DNA from: Bacteroidia bacterium
GTDB lineage: Bacteria > Bacteroidota > Bacteroidia > Bacteroidales > Azobacteroidaceae
Direction of reading: 5' to 3'
DNA: 40,161 bases
Assembly: GCA_025999115.1 (NCBI GenBank)
Contig: BNWW01000016.1
Coordinates: 1-40,161 of the forward strand
Below are positions 1 through 9,140 of the stretch, one piece after another (within the stretch, counting starts at the first letter, position 1; every line of letters starts with the position of its first letter). Under the pieces are notes generated by a model that made no database searches, had not been told where the DNA came from, and was given only the letters and a program-made list of their open reading frames with translations. Both the position numbers and the translations under genes were made by a program.

Positions 1-614
1 GTTTTTTTAATTAATTGAATCAGATTAGATTCTTTTTCCACGCCGTCGATTACGAAAATTCCGTTTAATATTTTGTGGCGGCAATGTTCGGAATTGACTT
101 GCGAAAATACTAAGACTTCGCTGTCGGTCAGTTTTCGTCCCAATTTTTCGCTGACTGAATTTAAGTAGCGGATTTCATCTTCGCTCAAAGCCAAGCCTTC
201 CTTTGCGTTATATGCGGCAATATCTTCGATGGCAATAATAGGTTCGGGTTGTTTGTTGAGGGTAAAAATATTTTGGTCGAGGGAGTCGTATTGTCGTTGC
301 AACATCGGGTCGAAAGCCGGTTGGTCATGGGATGGCGCATCAAGTGCGCCATGACGGTCTGAAACTTCAAAAAACTCTTCAATCCGAAGAATCCCTTGTA
401 TCCCCATAATTTGCGTGATTTCGACGGCATTGGTACTCCAAGGAGTAATCATTTCGCGGCGCGGGCCGATAAAGCGGCCTTGCAAATTTTCGGCGGATAA
501 TAATTCAGCTCCATTGAAAAGCCAAATCAGTTTGTCGATGTCGGAGGATTGTAATTTTCCGGTTGTCTGTACCGCTAAAACGGAGGATACGGGCGTTTGA
601 AAGAATAAAATCAT
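1..614 (-). CDS. purL: Phosphoribosylformylglycinamidine synthase, N-terminal part (cut by window edge)
   Basis: Reading from the ATG at 614 leftwards gives 204 uninterrupted codons that run off the window. Seen motifs include GPRREMITPWSTNAVEI (about residues 51-67), the FDPMLQRQYDSLDQ block and the VNSEHCRHKI motif near residue 177, all typical of the large single-chain PurL (FGAM synthase) of Bacteroidetes. The enzyme converts FGAR to FGAM in the cytosol during purine synthesis, using glutamine and ATP. Only the N-terminal PurS-like and linker regions are present; the ATP-binding and glutaminase parts (roughly 1000 more residues) lie outside. A -7 element TACTTTTG lies 33 bases upstream of the ATG. 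Odd feature: about 12 extra residues (around SDRHGALDAPSHDQ) sit between the EEFF and FDPMLQ motifs and are encoded by a palindrome. The family call is firm. Confidence 0.93.
   Translation of the reverse strand, partial: MILFFQTPVSSVLAVQTTGKLQSSDIDKLIWLFNGAELLSAENLQGRFIGPRREMITPWSTNAVEITQIMGIQGILRIEEFFEVSDRHGALDAPSHDQPAFDPMLQRQYDSLDQNIFTLNKQPEPIIAIEDIAAYNAKEGLALSEDEIRYLNSVSEKLGRKLTDSEVLVFSQVNSEHCRHKILNGIFVIDGVEKESNLIQLIKK
332..352. repeat. Short palindrome inside purL
   Basis: ATGGCGCA (332-339) and TGCGCCAT (345-352) are perfect 8-base inverted arms around a 5-base loop. With a 5-base bulge the pairing extends outwards through GTCAT/ATGAC (about 325-355). It stays in frame and encodes extra residues in a variable PurL linker, so it looks like an inserted palindromic unit. 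Confidence 0.6.
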
Positions 615-646
615 TTGAGTTTTTGTTGCTTTATGGAATTTGAGTA

Positions 647-654
647 CAAAAGTA
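647..654 (-). promoter_or_regulatory. Bacteroidetes -7 element for purL
   Basis: TACTTTTG on the minus strand matches TAnnTTTG and lies 33 bases before the purL ATG. The upstream -33 TTTG element is weak or absent. Confidence 0.55.
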
Positions 655-708
655 CAAAAACATTTTTAGATACGGGGAAGTAGTGTACGTTTTCTCAAAT
701 ATTTCTTG

Positions 709-716
709 TATTTTTG
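709..716 (+). promoter_or_regulatory. Bacteroidetes -7 element for tamB-tamL
   Basis: TATTTTTG matches TAnnTTTG. Transcription would start near 723, downstream of the TTG at 706, which argues that translation of tamB starts later, at the TTG at 751. Confidence 0.5.
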
Positions 717-750
717 CCGTAAAATCAAAAGTCAAGATATTAAAAAAGGC

Positions 751-3700
751 TTGAAAATAACGCTGATTGCACTCGCCGTCCCCATCATTTTGACGGGATT
801 GTTTTATCTTTTGTTGCGCCTGCCGCCAGTGCAACAAAAGATAAAAGAAATTGCTTTATCCGAACTGATGGAAATAACACATAACCGGATAAAAATCAAT
901 AAATTATCGTTTACTCCCTTTCATCATTTGCGATTGGAAGGAATTTATGCGGAAGATTTGAAAGGCGACACTTTGCTTTACGCCGAAAATTTGGATGCCC
1001 GGCTCAATTTATGGAAACTTTGGAATAATCAATTGATAATCAAAGATATACTGTTGGATGATTTTATCATTAAAATTCAAAAAGACAGTGTAAATGCCGA
1101 TTTTAATTTTCAATTTTTGATAGACGCTTTTGCTTTCGATACGCCGGATACGACCGCTTCCAAATTCCAAACTGCGATTAAAACGATTCGTTTACAAAAG
1201 GGGAAAATCGAATATAATGTGCTTTCCGAAGTTTTGTCCGCCGATAGTTTATTCGATTTTAATCATATTCAAGTGCATGATATTCAATTGATTGCAGAAT
1301 TGCAAATCAAGTTTTCATTCATGGATATCCAATTAAAACAATTGGCCTTTTCGGAGAAAAGCGGGTTTGCGGTTCAAGATTTGCGTACGAAATTTCAAAT
1401 GGTAGATGAAAATTATTCGTTGCACGATTTCCGGATTCGTTTACCTCGTTCCGAATTGAATATTCCGCAGGCTGTTTTGTCGGGTGATCAATATCAAATT
1501 GTTTTGTCGCAAACCAATATTCATCCGCAGGATATTCGGGTGTTTTATGCGCCTTTGGCCGGTTGGAACGACACAATTTCGATTTCGGGAGAATCTGAAG
1601 GACGGTTGCCGCAATTGAATCTTCATTCGTTTCAAATGGCTTGTAAAAATCGTATCCGATTGAATATGAATGCTTTGATGGACGATTATACGCAATGGCA
1701 AACTTCTCCGTTACAAGTAGATCTGGAAGAATTATCGGCCGATTCGTTGGGCATGGATGTTTTGCAACGATTGTTTTTCGCCGATTTGCCTTTGCATCTC
1801 GGCTCGTTGCGATTGACCGGCTTTTTACGCGGAAAATTGAATCGATTGCAAACCCAACTGACTGCCCAAACCCATCGGGGTGACGTATTTCTGACCGGTA
1901 GCGGCGGTTATGATTTTTCCAACGAAACCGCTATCTTTGATTTTTCGGCGCAAACGTTGCAATTGGATGTAAAAACCTTGTTGAACGATTCGCAGTTTGG
2001 TTTAGCGAGTTTGCAAGTGCAGGCGAAAGGACAAATTCCGGCTTCGGGAAAGCAAAAAATAACCGCCGATGCAATCGTTAATCGCTTCGATTACAACGGA
2101 TATGCTTATAATCGCATGACCGCCCAAGCTTTGTATTCCGGCGATTCGATTCGCTTGGATTTGAATAGCGACGACGGTAATTTGCCTCTGCGACTGGCGG
2201 TTTCGGCCAATGTGGGCAAAAAATCGCCTTCGTTGCATTTGAATGCCAATTTGGATTGTGTGTATGTGGATACTTTGCATTTTCTACCGGATTATCGCGA
2301 TGTGTTTTTGATGGGAAAATTTCGTGTCGATGTACGGGGTTTCGATCCCGAAAAAACGGATGTGGCCGTCGCCATCGACAGTTTGCTTCTGATGACCAAC
2401 CAGGGGATGTTCGGCGAACCGGCTTTCCGTTTCAATTATCATTCTAATAATCAAGGAGATAAGCAATTGACGATTGATTCGGATTGGTTGCGCGCACAAG
2501 CGTCGGGGCGTTTTACCTACACAGGCATTTTAGAAGCGTTGAAAGAAACGTTTCCGGTTTTATTTCCGAAAGCGAAACCGTTTCCAAAAAAACGCGAAAA
2601 ATTTCCCGAATCGCTGCAATTTTACGTGGGCGTGAATCATTTGAACGATTTGGCGCACTTGTTTTCACTGCCTCAAACCTTGCCCGATTCGGCTTTGTTT
2701 ATCGGAAACTACGGTTCTACCGCCGGCAATATGCGGCTTTCGGCCAGCGCCTATACTCGTTTTTCGGAATTGGATACCTTGCAATTGAGCGTTTCGCTGT
2801 CGAATAAAGCCAATAATTTGTCGCTGATTTTCAATGCCGATAATAAATCGTCCAATTACGATTTCGACGGAAGCGTGGATGCCGAAATCGAATTTCTCCC
2901 GGCCGCCGGAAATTTCCCGGATATGAATGTCGTTTTAAATCCTTCTGTTTTAGTTCTTAACGAACGAATGTTCGATTTAAATCCGGCACAAATCGAAATC
3001 CGTGAAGGACGTTATTCGATTCATGATTTTGCGTTTCACGATGTCGAAAACGATAGCGCTTTTATTCGCATCGACGGCATCGTTGCGGCCGGTCCAACCG
3101 ACAGTTTGGCGGTCAATATCGCTCAATTTCCGCTCTCGTCGTTTTTCAGCGCCATGAAATCGGATTTTCCTTTGTCGGGAATGGTTCACGGACAGATTAC
3201 GGGTAAACAAATCCTTTCTACGCCGATGGTTTTTTCGCGCGATTTTGCGGTGGATAGCATCGTGGTGGCCGGTCGCTCCGTTGGCGATTTGCGACTGACG
3301 AGCGGGTGGAGTAGTGAGCGACAAGGTTTGGCTTTGCGGGCGACGCTTTCACACGAAGATCATCCGCCTTCGACGGTGCGCGGTTATTACCGGCCGGATG
3401 TCGATTCGGTTGCACTCACGGCCAAGATTCACGACATCGAATTGCAATGGTTTCAGGAAATGATGAACGGAAGTTTATTCGGTTTGTCGGGTGATGTGGG
3501 CGCCGATATACAAATTTCCGGAAAACTCACGCATCCTAATATGGAAGGAATATTGCGTTTCAACCAAGCACAAGCGGGCATTTCGATGTTGAATACCCGT
3601 TATACGATCAACGATTCGATTCGTTTTGATTCAAAATCCATTGAATTGAAAAATTTCAAGATTCTGGATGAAAATCAACATGCGCTCACGGCCAACGGGC

Positions 3701-5010
3701 GATTGACACACAATGGATTTTCCGGTTTCCGTCCCGATATTCGGTTGAGTTTGAGCGATTTCATGGTTTTAAATAATCCGAAACAGACCGATAGTTTGTT
3801 TTATGGGACTTTGCGTATCAACGGTTTATTGAGTCTGAAACCCAGTGCGAATGATTGGCTTTTGTCGGGCGATATTACACACGGCGACCATTCGTCGATC
3901 CGGGTCAATATTCGTTCTTCTGCCGGAACAGCGCAACATTATGATTATATTACCTATTTTTCTCCGGAAGTGAACGACGATTCCACGTTTGTTTCGGGCG
4001 TGGTTTTAAAACCGGCCATATCTTCCGCTTCCTCGTCGTTTCCATTTAAAACGAATTTGAATTTTTGGTTCGACCCCGGATTGAAAATCGGCGCGGTGTT
4101 TAATGCGGCTACCGGCGATGCGGCCGATGTTACCGGAAACGGCAGCATACGTTTGTTATACGATTTGCCGACTTCCAATATTAATTTGCAAGGCAATTAC
4201 GAAATTGATGCGGGAACGGCCGGACTAACCATCGCCAACATCGCCCGTAAAACGTTCAAAGTGCAACGCGGCGGCGAATTGGTTTTTCGCGGCGATCCGA
4301 TGGCGACGACTTTCGATTTGACGGCGGTTTATAATCTTCGCACCGATTTGACAACCTTGGATCCGAGTTTTGCTAATTTGGTAGTAAATCCGCAAGTTCC
4401 TGTCAATTGCGCACTTACAGCAAAAGGAAGTATCGACGAAATGCAAGTCAAATACAATATTTTATTACCCAACGAATCGGATGATACGCAACGCAAAGTA
4501 AACGGGTTGATTTATACCGACGATATGAAAATCAAGGAATTAGCGTATTTATTGGCATTCGGATCGTTTCTTCCGGCCGGCGACAATGCTCCGTTATTCG
4601 GCGCATCGCAATTGGTTAATTCCTTGGCGGCGCTTTCCAGCGGTGGATTGAATCAATTGTTGTCGGGCGTGTTGAGTGATAAATGGTCGATCGGAACGGA
4701 TGTTCGTACGCGTGATGCCGGTTTCGACCAAATGGATATGGATTTGAATGTGAGCGGGCGGTTGTTCAACGACCGGCTTACGATTAACGGGACGGTCGGC
4801 TATCATAATAATTCCACGCAAATCAATAACTTTACGGGCGATTTTGCCGTGGAATATAAATTAATACCTTCCGGAAATCTGCTTTTGAAGGCTTATAACG
4901 CCACCAACAATAGTTATTACGAACAAGCGCCCACCACGCAAGGCCTGGGTTTGGTGTATAAACGGCAGGCAAAAACGTTTAAACAATTATTCGGTCGATT
5001 GAAAAAATGA
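751..5010 (+). CDS. tamB: TamB-family translocation and assembly module protein
   Basis: A protein of about 1419 residues with an N-terminal membrane anchor (LIALAVPIILTGLFYLLL) followed by a very long, beta-rich, repetitive region typical of AsmA/TamB bridge proteins. The conserved TamB (DUF490) domain is at the C-terminus, with the NLQGNYEIDAG block and the NGLIYTDDMKIKELAYLL region. TamB-like proteins are anchored in the inner membrane and span the periplasm to work with an Omp85 partner in outer-membrane or lipid homeostasis. The next gene, tamL, overlaps by 4 bases (ATGA), so the pair is translationally coupled. Start choice: no ATG is available near the anchor. TTG 751 follows a purine-rich AAAAAAGG and lies after the predicted transcription start, whereas TTG 706 would overlap the -7 box. 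The start could still be 706. Confidence 0.88.
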   Translation: MKITLIALAVPIILTGLFYLLLRLPPVQQKIKEIALSELMEITHNRIKINKLSFTPFHHLRLEGIYAEDLKGDTLLYAENLDARLNLWKLWNNQLIIKDILLDDFIIKIQKDSVNADFNFQFLIDAFAFDTPDTTASKFQTAIKTIRLQKGKIEYNVLSEVLSADSLFDFNHIQVHDIQLIAELQIKFSFMDIQLKQLAFSEKSGFAVQDLRTKFQMVDENYSLHDFRIRLPRSELNIPQAVLSGDQYQIVLSQTNIHPQDIRVFYAPLAGWNDTISISGESEGRLPQLNLHSFQMACKNRIRLNMNALMDDYTQWQTSPLQVDLEELSADSLGMDVLQRLFFADLPLHLGSLRLTGFLRGKLNRLQTQLTAQTHRGDVFLTGSGGYDFSNETAIFDFSAQTLQLDVKTLLNDSQFGLASLQVQAKGQIPASGKQKITADAIVNRFDYNGYAYNRMTAQALYSGDSIRLDLNSDDGNLPLRLAVSANVGKKSPSLHLNANLDCVYVDTLHFLPDYRDVFLMGKFRVDVRGFDPEKTDVAVAIDSLLLMTNQGMFGEPAFRFNYHSNNQGDKQLTIDSDWLRAQASGRFTYTGILEALKETFPVLFPKAKPFPKKREKFPESLQFYVGVNHLNDLAHLFSLPQTLPDSALFIGNYGSTAGNMRLSASAYTRFSELDTLQLSVSLSNKANNLSLIFNADNKSSNYDFDGSVDAEIEFLPAAGNFPDMNVVLNPSVLVLNERMFDLNPAQIEIREGRYSIHDFAFHDVENDSAFIRIDGIVAAGPTDSLAVNIAQFPLSSFFSAMKSDFPLSGMVHGQITGKQILSTPMVFSRDFAVDSIVVAGRSVGDLRLTSGWSSERQGLALRATLSHEDHPPSTVRGYYRPDVDSVALTAKIHDIELQWFQEMMNGSLFGLSGDVGADIQISGKLTHPNMEGILRFNQAQAGISMLNTRYTINDSIRFDSKSIELKNFKILDENQHALTANGRLTHNGFSGFRPDIRLSLSDFMVLNNPKQTDSLFYGTLRINGLLSLKPSANDWLLSGDITHGDHSSIRVNIRSSAGTAQHYDYITYFSPEVNDDSTFVSGVVLKPAISSASSSFPFKTNLNFWFDPGLKIGAVFNAATGDAADVTGNGSIRLLYDLPTSNINLQGNYEIDAGTAGLTIANIARKTFKVQRGGELVFRGDPMATTFDLTAVYNLRTDLTTLDPSFANLVVNPQVPVNCALTAKGSIDEMQVKYNILLPNESDDTQRKVNGLIYTDDMKIKELAYLLAFGSFLPAGDNAPLFGASQLVNSLAALSSGGLNQLLSGVLSDKWSIGTDVRTRDAGFDQMDMDLNVSGRLFNDRLTINGTVGYHNNSTQINNFTGDFAVEYKLIPSGNLLLKAYNATNNSYYEQAPTTQGLGLVYKRQAKTFKQLFGRLKK

Positions 5011-7280
5011 AAAAAAGCGTCTTTTACATATTTTTGTTTTTAGGCCTGTATTCGTGCAGTTCGACTAAACTCGTTCCCGAAGGCGAATATTTATTGGATA
5101 AAATGGCTATTGTGATGGACGATAAAGGCGCCGACGAAACCTTACTCATGTCGTACATTCAACAAAAACCGAATACCTCGAAAGGCGCCGTGCGTTTGTA
5201 CGGTTTGGTCAAAAATGATTCGAATGCTATGAAACGGTTTATTCGGAAGATGGGCGAAGCGCCGGTTCTTTTCAGAGAATCATCGGTGGTGCTGTCGGTG
5301 CGGGAATTGGAAACGGAGATGCGGAATTTGGGTTATCTTCACGCAAAGGTTTCGGCGCAAACGGATACGGCCGCTAAAAAAGCGAGTGTGATTTACAGGA
5401 TTCACAACGGGGAACCGTACCGGATTCGCCAATATGATTTGGATGTGCCGCAGTTGCAACGGCGCAACCGTGCTTCTAATCGCACCGATTCGGTGATTCG
5501 TCCGCGTCAAGACCGCCGTTTGATTAAGGAAGGCAGTATTTTTAATTTGGAAATGTTGGATAAAGAACGAAAACGTGTCGCTACGCAATTGCGCAATCGC
5601 GGCTATTACACTTTTTCGGAAAACCGTTTGCATTATTGGGCAGATACGGCTTTACGGTCGAATCAAGTGGATTTGCGTTTGGCTTTGGCCGATACGAGCG
5701 CTTTCGACCGGCCTTATAAGGTGGAGCGGGTCAATGTTTTCAGCGGTTTTGATCCTTTGGAGAAAAGCGGTTATCAGATTACGGATTCGATGGAGTACAA
5801 CGGCGTTCATATTTATTACGACCGGATGCGGTTTCTTCGTCCCCGCATGATTGCGGAAAAAGTGCAGGTTCGTCCCCAACAATTGTTTCGCGAACGCGCC
5901 GGTGAAAATACTTACAATTTGTTTCAGAAATTGGATTGCGTGGGGCGGGTCGATGTGCAGTATGTCGAAAATAATTATTCCGATTCCACTTTACTCGATT
6001 GCAATTTGTATCTTACGCCCGGCAATAATCATTCGGTGCAAATCACGGGCGAAGGCACTAACAAAGCCGGCGATTTGGGCTTGGCGGTGGATGTGAATTA
6101 CGGCAATTTAAATCTTTTCAATGGTTCGGAACAGTTTAATATTCGTTTTCGCGGCGCTTATGAGTGGGTAGCCGGACAATCGGGCGATGCTGTGGACGAG
6201 GCTTTAAACCATAATTATTATGAATTGGGAGTCAGTCCGTCGCTCACTTTTTCCACTTTTCATTTGCCTTGGTTGGGCGCGTATTTATCCGAAAATTTTC
6301 ATACGCAAACGCAATACGGTCTGGAATTTAATGTGCAGCGGCGACCCGAATACATCCGCAATTTTTTGAATTTTCATTGGCAATTCAATTGGACGTCGCA
6401 ACGGCAATCGTTTTCACAATCACTTAACTTGTTGGATATTAACTATGTAAATATGCCTTGGAAATCCGGATTGTTTCAACATTATTTGGATGAAGTAGTC
6501 GATCCGTTGACCAAACTCAGTTATGCCGATGTTTTTACCGCCGGAATCAACTACAATTTGATTTTCAGCAATGCCGAAACCGGGCGGGTGCGCAGCCGGC
6601 TTTACACTTTCCGTTTGCATTTTGAAACGTCGGGAAATGTGCTTTATGGGATTTCCAAGCTGTTCGATGCACCTTTACCGGCCTCCGGACAATACAATAT
6701 TCTGGGAAATCCTTTTGCGCAATATTTGAAAGGCGAATTGGATTGGGCGGAAACGTTTTACCTTACACCGGCCGCTTCGTTGGCTTTTCATGCCGGTTTG
6801 GGATTGGCGGTTCCTTATTTAAATTCAAGTATTTTACCGTTTGAAAAACGATATTTTGCAGGTGGGCCGAACAGTGTGAGAGGTTGGCGTACCCGTTATT
6901 TGGGGCCGGGTTCGTTTCAAGGAAACAGCGGCGATCCCACCACGCATGTCGGCGATATGAATTTGATTCTGAATTTGGAATACCGGCATAAAATCTTTTC
7001 GTGGCTGGAACCGGCCGTGTTTGTGGATGCCGGCAATATTTGGACGGTCAAGGATTATCCCAATCAACCGGGCGGTTTGTTTCGATGGAATCAATTTTAT
7101 AAAGAAATGGCGGTCGGCGCCGGCGTGGGTTTGCGTTTGGATTTGAGTTTTTTGATTTTGCGATTGGATGCCGGTACGCGTGTGTATGACCCTACGGCTG
7201 CCGAGAAGCGGTTTGTTTTGTTTCACGGGAATTTTTGGAAGCAGTCGGCGGTTTATTTGGCGATTGGGTATCCGTTTTGA
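5007..7280 (+). CDS. tamL: TamA-like outer-membrane lipoprotein TamL (Omp85/BamA superfamily)
   Basis: 757 residues. The signal peptide ends in a lipobox (LYSC, Cys17), so the mature protein is predicted to be a lipoprotein, which is the hallmark of Bacteroidetes TamL as against TamA. The N-terminal half looks like POTRA-type periplasmic domains. The C-terminal half is a 16-strand-type surface-antigen barrel containing the Omp85 signature YFAGGPNSVRGW (about residues 615-627) and ending in an aromatic residue (GYPF), as outer-membrane barrels do. It is expected to partner TamB, encoded immediately upstream with a 4-base overlap, in outer-membrane protein assembly or lipid transport. It is convergent with the ABC-F gene, with only 27 bases between the stops. 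Confidence 0.9.
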   Translation: MKKSVFYIFLFLGLYSCSSTKLVPEGEYLLDKMAIVMDDKGADETLLMSYIQQKPNTSKGAVRLYGLVKNDSNAMKRFIRKMGEAPVLFRESSVVLSVRELETEMRNLGYLHAKVSAQTDTAAKKASVIYRIHNGEPYRIRQYDLDVPQLQRRNRASNRTDSVIRPRQDRRLIKEGSIFNLEMLDKERKRVATQLRNRGYYTFSENRLHYWADTALRSNQVDLRLALADTSAFDRPYKVERVNVFSGFDPLEKSGYQITDSMEYNGVHIYYDRMRFLRPRMIAEKVQVRPQQLFRERAGENTYNLFQKLDCVGRVDVQYVENNYSDSTLLDCNLYLTPGNNHSVQITGEGTNKAGDLGLAVDVNYGNLNLFNGSEQFNIRFRGAYEWVAGQSGDAVDEALNHNYYELGVSPSLTFSTFHLPWLGAYLSENFHTQTQYGLEFNVQRRPEYIRNFLNFHWQFNWTSQRQSFSQSLNLLDINYVNMPWKSGLFQHYLDEVVDPLTKLSYADVFTAGINYNLIFSNAETGRVRSRLYTFRLHFETSGNVLYGISKLFDAPLPASGQYNILGNPFAQYLKGELDWAETFYLTPAASLAFHAGLGLAVPYLNSSILPFEKRYFAGGPNSVRGWRTRYLGPGSFQGNSGDPTTHVGDMNLILNLEYRHKIFSWLEPAVFVDAGNIWTVKDYPNQPGGLFRWNQFYKEMAVGAGVGLRLDLSFLILRLDAGTRVYDPTAAEKRFVLFHGNFWKQSAVYLAIGYPF

Positions 7281-7307
7281 AAGAGAGTTTTTTCGGCGTA
7301 TCAAAAA

Positions 7308-9059
7308 TCAAAACTTTTCCGACAACTCCAACCACCGCATCTCCTTTCCCCCCAATTCCCCAATAATCTGACTGATACGTTGCGATTTCACCAATAATTC
7401 ATCATTCGATAAAGCGCCGGACGATAATTCCGCTTCCAATTGTTTTTGTTCGGCTTCGAGGGCGGGAATTGCTTTATCCAAACTTTCCAATTCGCGCTTT
7501 TCATTGAAGGTAAGTTTATTATTGGATTCTTGACGGGGATTTTTTTCGTTTTGATTTTTTGTAACAGGTTCTTTAACCGGTTTTTGCACCATTTTTTCCG
7601 CTTCCCGATACTGCGTATAATTTCCCGGAAAATCCCGGATTTCGCCTTTCCCCTGAAAAACCAACAGATGATCGACCACCTTATCCATAAAATAGCGGTC
7701 GTGCGAAACCACAATCACGCACCCTTTGAACGAAGCCAGATATTCTTCCAGAATATTGAGTGTAACAATATCCAAATCGTTGGTCGGTTCGTCTAAAACC
7801 AAGAAATTCGGGTTTTTGATTAACACGGTACAGAGGTATAGACGGCGTTTTTCGCCACCGCTCAACTTATGAACAAAGTTATGCTGTTTGTCGGGCGTAA
7901 ACAAAAAATGTTGTAGAAATTGCGAGGCGGTAAGCCGCTTCCCGTTGCCTAAATCGATGACTTCGGCGATGTTTTGCACCACGTCGATCACTTTCATCCG
8001 TTCGTCGAATTGCAGGCCATCCTGACTGTAATAGCCGAAGCGGATGGTTTCGCCGATGTCGAAACGGCCGTTGTCGGGTGAAACTTCGCCCATCAGCATT
8101 TTGATGAAGGTCGATTTTCCAGTGCCGTTGTTGCCCACAATGCCCATTTTTTCGTAGCGGGCAAAAATATAATTGAAATTATCCGTAATGATCAAATCGT
8201 CGAAACGTTTGGAAATATTTTGCGCTTCAAATATTTTATTTCCTATATAGGAAGATTTTACGTCCAATTTCACATTGCCTTCCGTGCGTGTTTGTTGTAC
8301 TTTGTTCTCCAAATCGTGAAACGCGTCGATGCGGTATTGCGCTTTCGTGGCGCGGGCTTGCGGTTGGCGGCGCATCCATTCCAACTCCTTGCGGAAGAGG
8401 TTGTTGGCGCGGTCGAGGTCGGACGATTGGGTGTCCAGACGTTCCTGCCGTTTTTCGAGATAATAATTATAATTGCCTGAATAAGAATAGATTTGCCGGT
8501 TGTCGATTTCGATGATTTCATTGCATACGCGATCTAAAAAATAGCGGTCGTGCGTAACCATCAACAGAGTAATATTGCTGCGAGAAAGATAATCTTCGAG
8601 CCATTCGATCATTTCCAAATCGAGGTGGTTGGTAGGTTCATCGAGAATCAGCAAATCGGGTTCGGTAGCGAGAACCAAAGCCAAAGCGATGCGTTTGAGT
8701 TGTCCGCCCGACAATTCGCCTGTTTTTTTGGAGCAATCGTTGATTTTAAATCGCGTAATAATTTGTTTGGCAAGCAGTTGATTTTTCGATTTTGAAATTA
8801 AATCATCCACCGTTTCTTCGGAATTAAATTGCGGATTTTGATCTAAATAACCCGTTCGCAAATCTTTCCGGAAAACGATTTCGCCGTTGTCGTAATCTTC
8901 TTTTCCGGTCAAGATATTTAATAAAGTTGTTTTTCCGCTTCCGTTTTTGGCAATCAAGCCGATGCGGTCGCCCTCGGCAATGCCGAAAGAAATATTGTTG
9001 AAGAGCAGCAAATCGCCGAACGATTTGGTCAGATGATCAATTTGGAGGTAAGGAGTCAT
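7308..9059 (-). CDS. ABC-F family ATPase (Uup-like)
   Basis: 583 residues from the ATG at 9059, with two ABC cassettes and no membrane domain. Cassette 1 has Walker A KNGSGKTT, signature LSGGQ and Walker B LLILDEPTNHLD. Cassette 2 has NNGTGKST, LSGGEKRR and LVLDEPTNDLD. A charged C-terminal region (about 500-583) looks like the coiled-coil arm of Uup. ABC-F proteins act on the ribosome or on DNA/RNA metabolism rather than in transport; some protect ribosomes from antibiotics, but nothing here points to resistance. An in-frame upstream extension to 9122 was rejected because the -7 element at 9077-9084 would lie inside it and ATG 9059 begins the conserved domain (TPYLQIDHLTKSFGD). Confidence 0.92.
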   Translation of the reverse strand: MTPYLQIDHLTKSFGDLLLFNNISFGIAEGDRIGLIAKNGSGKTTLLNILTGKEDYDNGEIVFRKDLRTGYLDQNPQFNSEETVDDLISKSKNQLLAKQIITRFKINDCSKKTGELSGGQLKRIALALVLATEPDLLILDEPTNHLDLEMIEWLEDYLSRSNITLLMVTHDRYFLDRVCNEIIEIDNRQIYSYSGNYNYYLEKRQERLDTQSSDLDRANNLFRKELEWMRRQPQARATKAQYRIDAFHDLENKVQQTRTEGNVKLDVKSSYIGNKIFEAQNISKRFDDLIITDNFNYIFARYEKMGIVGNNGTGKSTFIKMLMGEVSPDNGRFDIGETIRFGYYSQDGLQFDERMKVIDVVQNIAEVIDLGNGKRLTASQFLQHFLFTPDKQHNFVHKLSGGEKRRLYLCTVLIKNPNFLVLDEPTNDLDIVTLNILEEYLASFKGCVIVVSHDRYFMDKVVDHLLVFQGKGEIRDFPGNYTQYREAEKMVQKPVKEPVTKNQNEKNPRQESNNKLTFNEKRELESLDKAIPALEAEQKQLEAELSSGALSNDELLVKSQRISQIIGELGGKEMRWLELSEKF

Positions 9060-9076
9060 AATTTTTAAGTTGCGTG

Positions 9077-9084
9077 CAAAGTTA
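9077..9084 (-). promoter_or_regulatory. Bacteroidetes -7 element for the ABC-F gene
   Basis: TAACTTTG on the minus strand, ending 17 bases before the ATG at 9059. It decides the start codon of the ABC-F gene. Confidence 0.6.
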
Positions 9085-9107
9085 CAATAAGGAAATAAAT
9101 TATTTGC

Positions 9108-9115
9108 TATCTTTG
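9108..9115 (+). promoter_or_regulatory. Bacteroidetes -7 element for the FISUMP pair
   Basis: TATCTTTG on the plus strand, 25 bases before the ATG at 9141 and divergent from the ABC-F promoter. Confidence 0.6.
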
Positions 9116-9140
9116 TGAGCAAATTCTAATAATAAAGAAA

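Noticed and set aside
706..750. tamB start at TTG 706
   Set aside because: It would overlap the -7 element at 709-716; TTG 751 follows a purine-rich site and still includes the membrane anchor. Not fully excluded.
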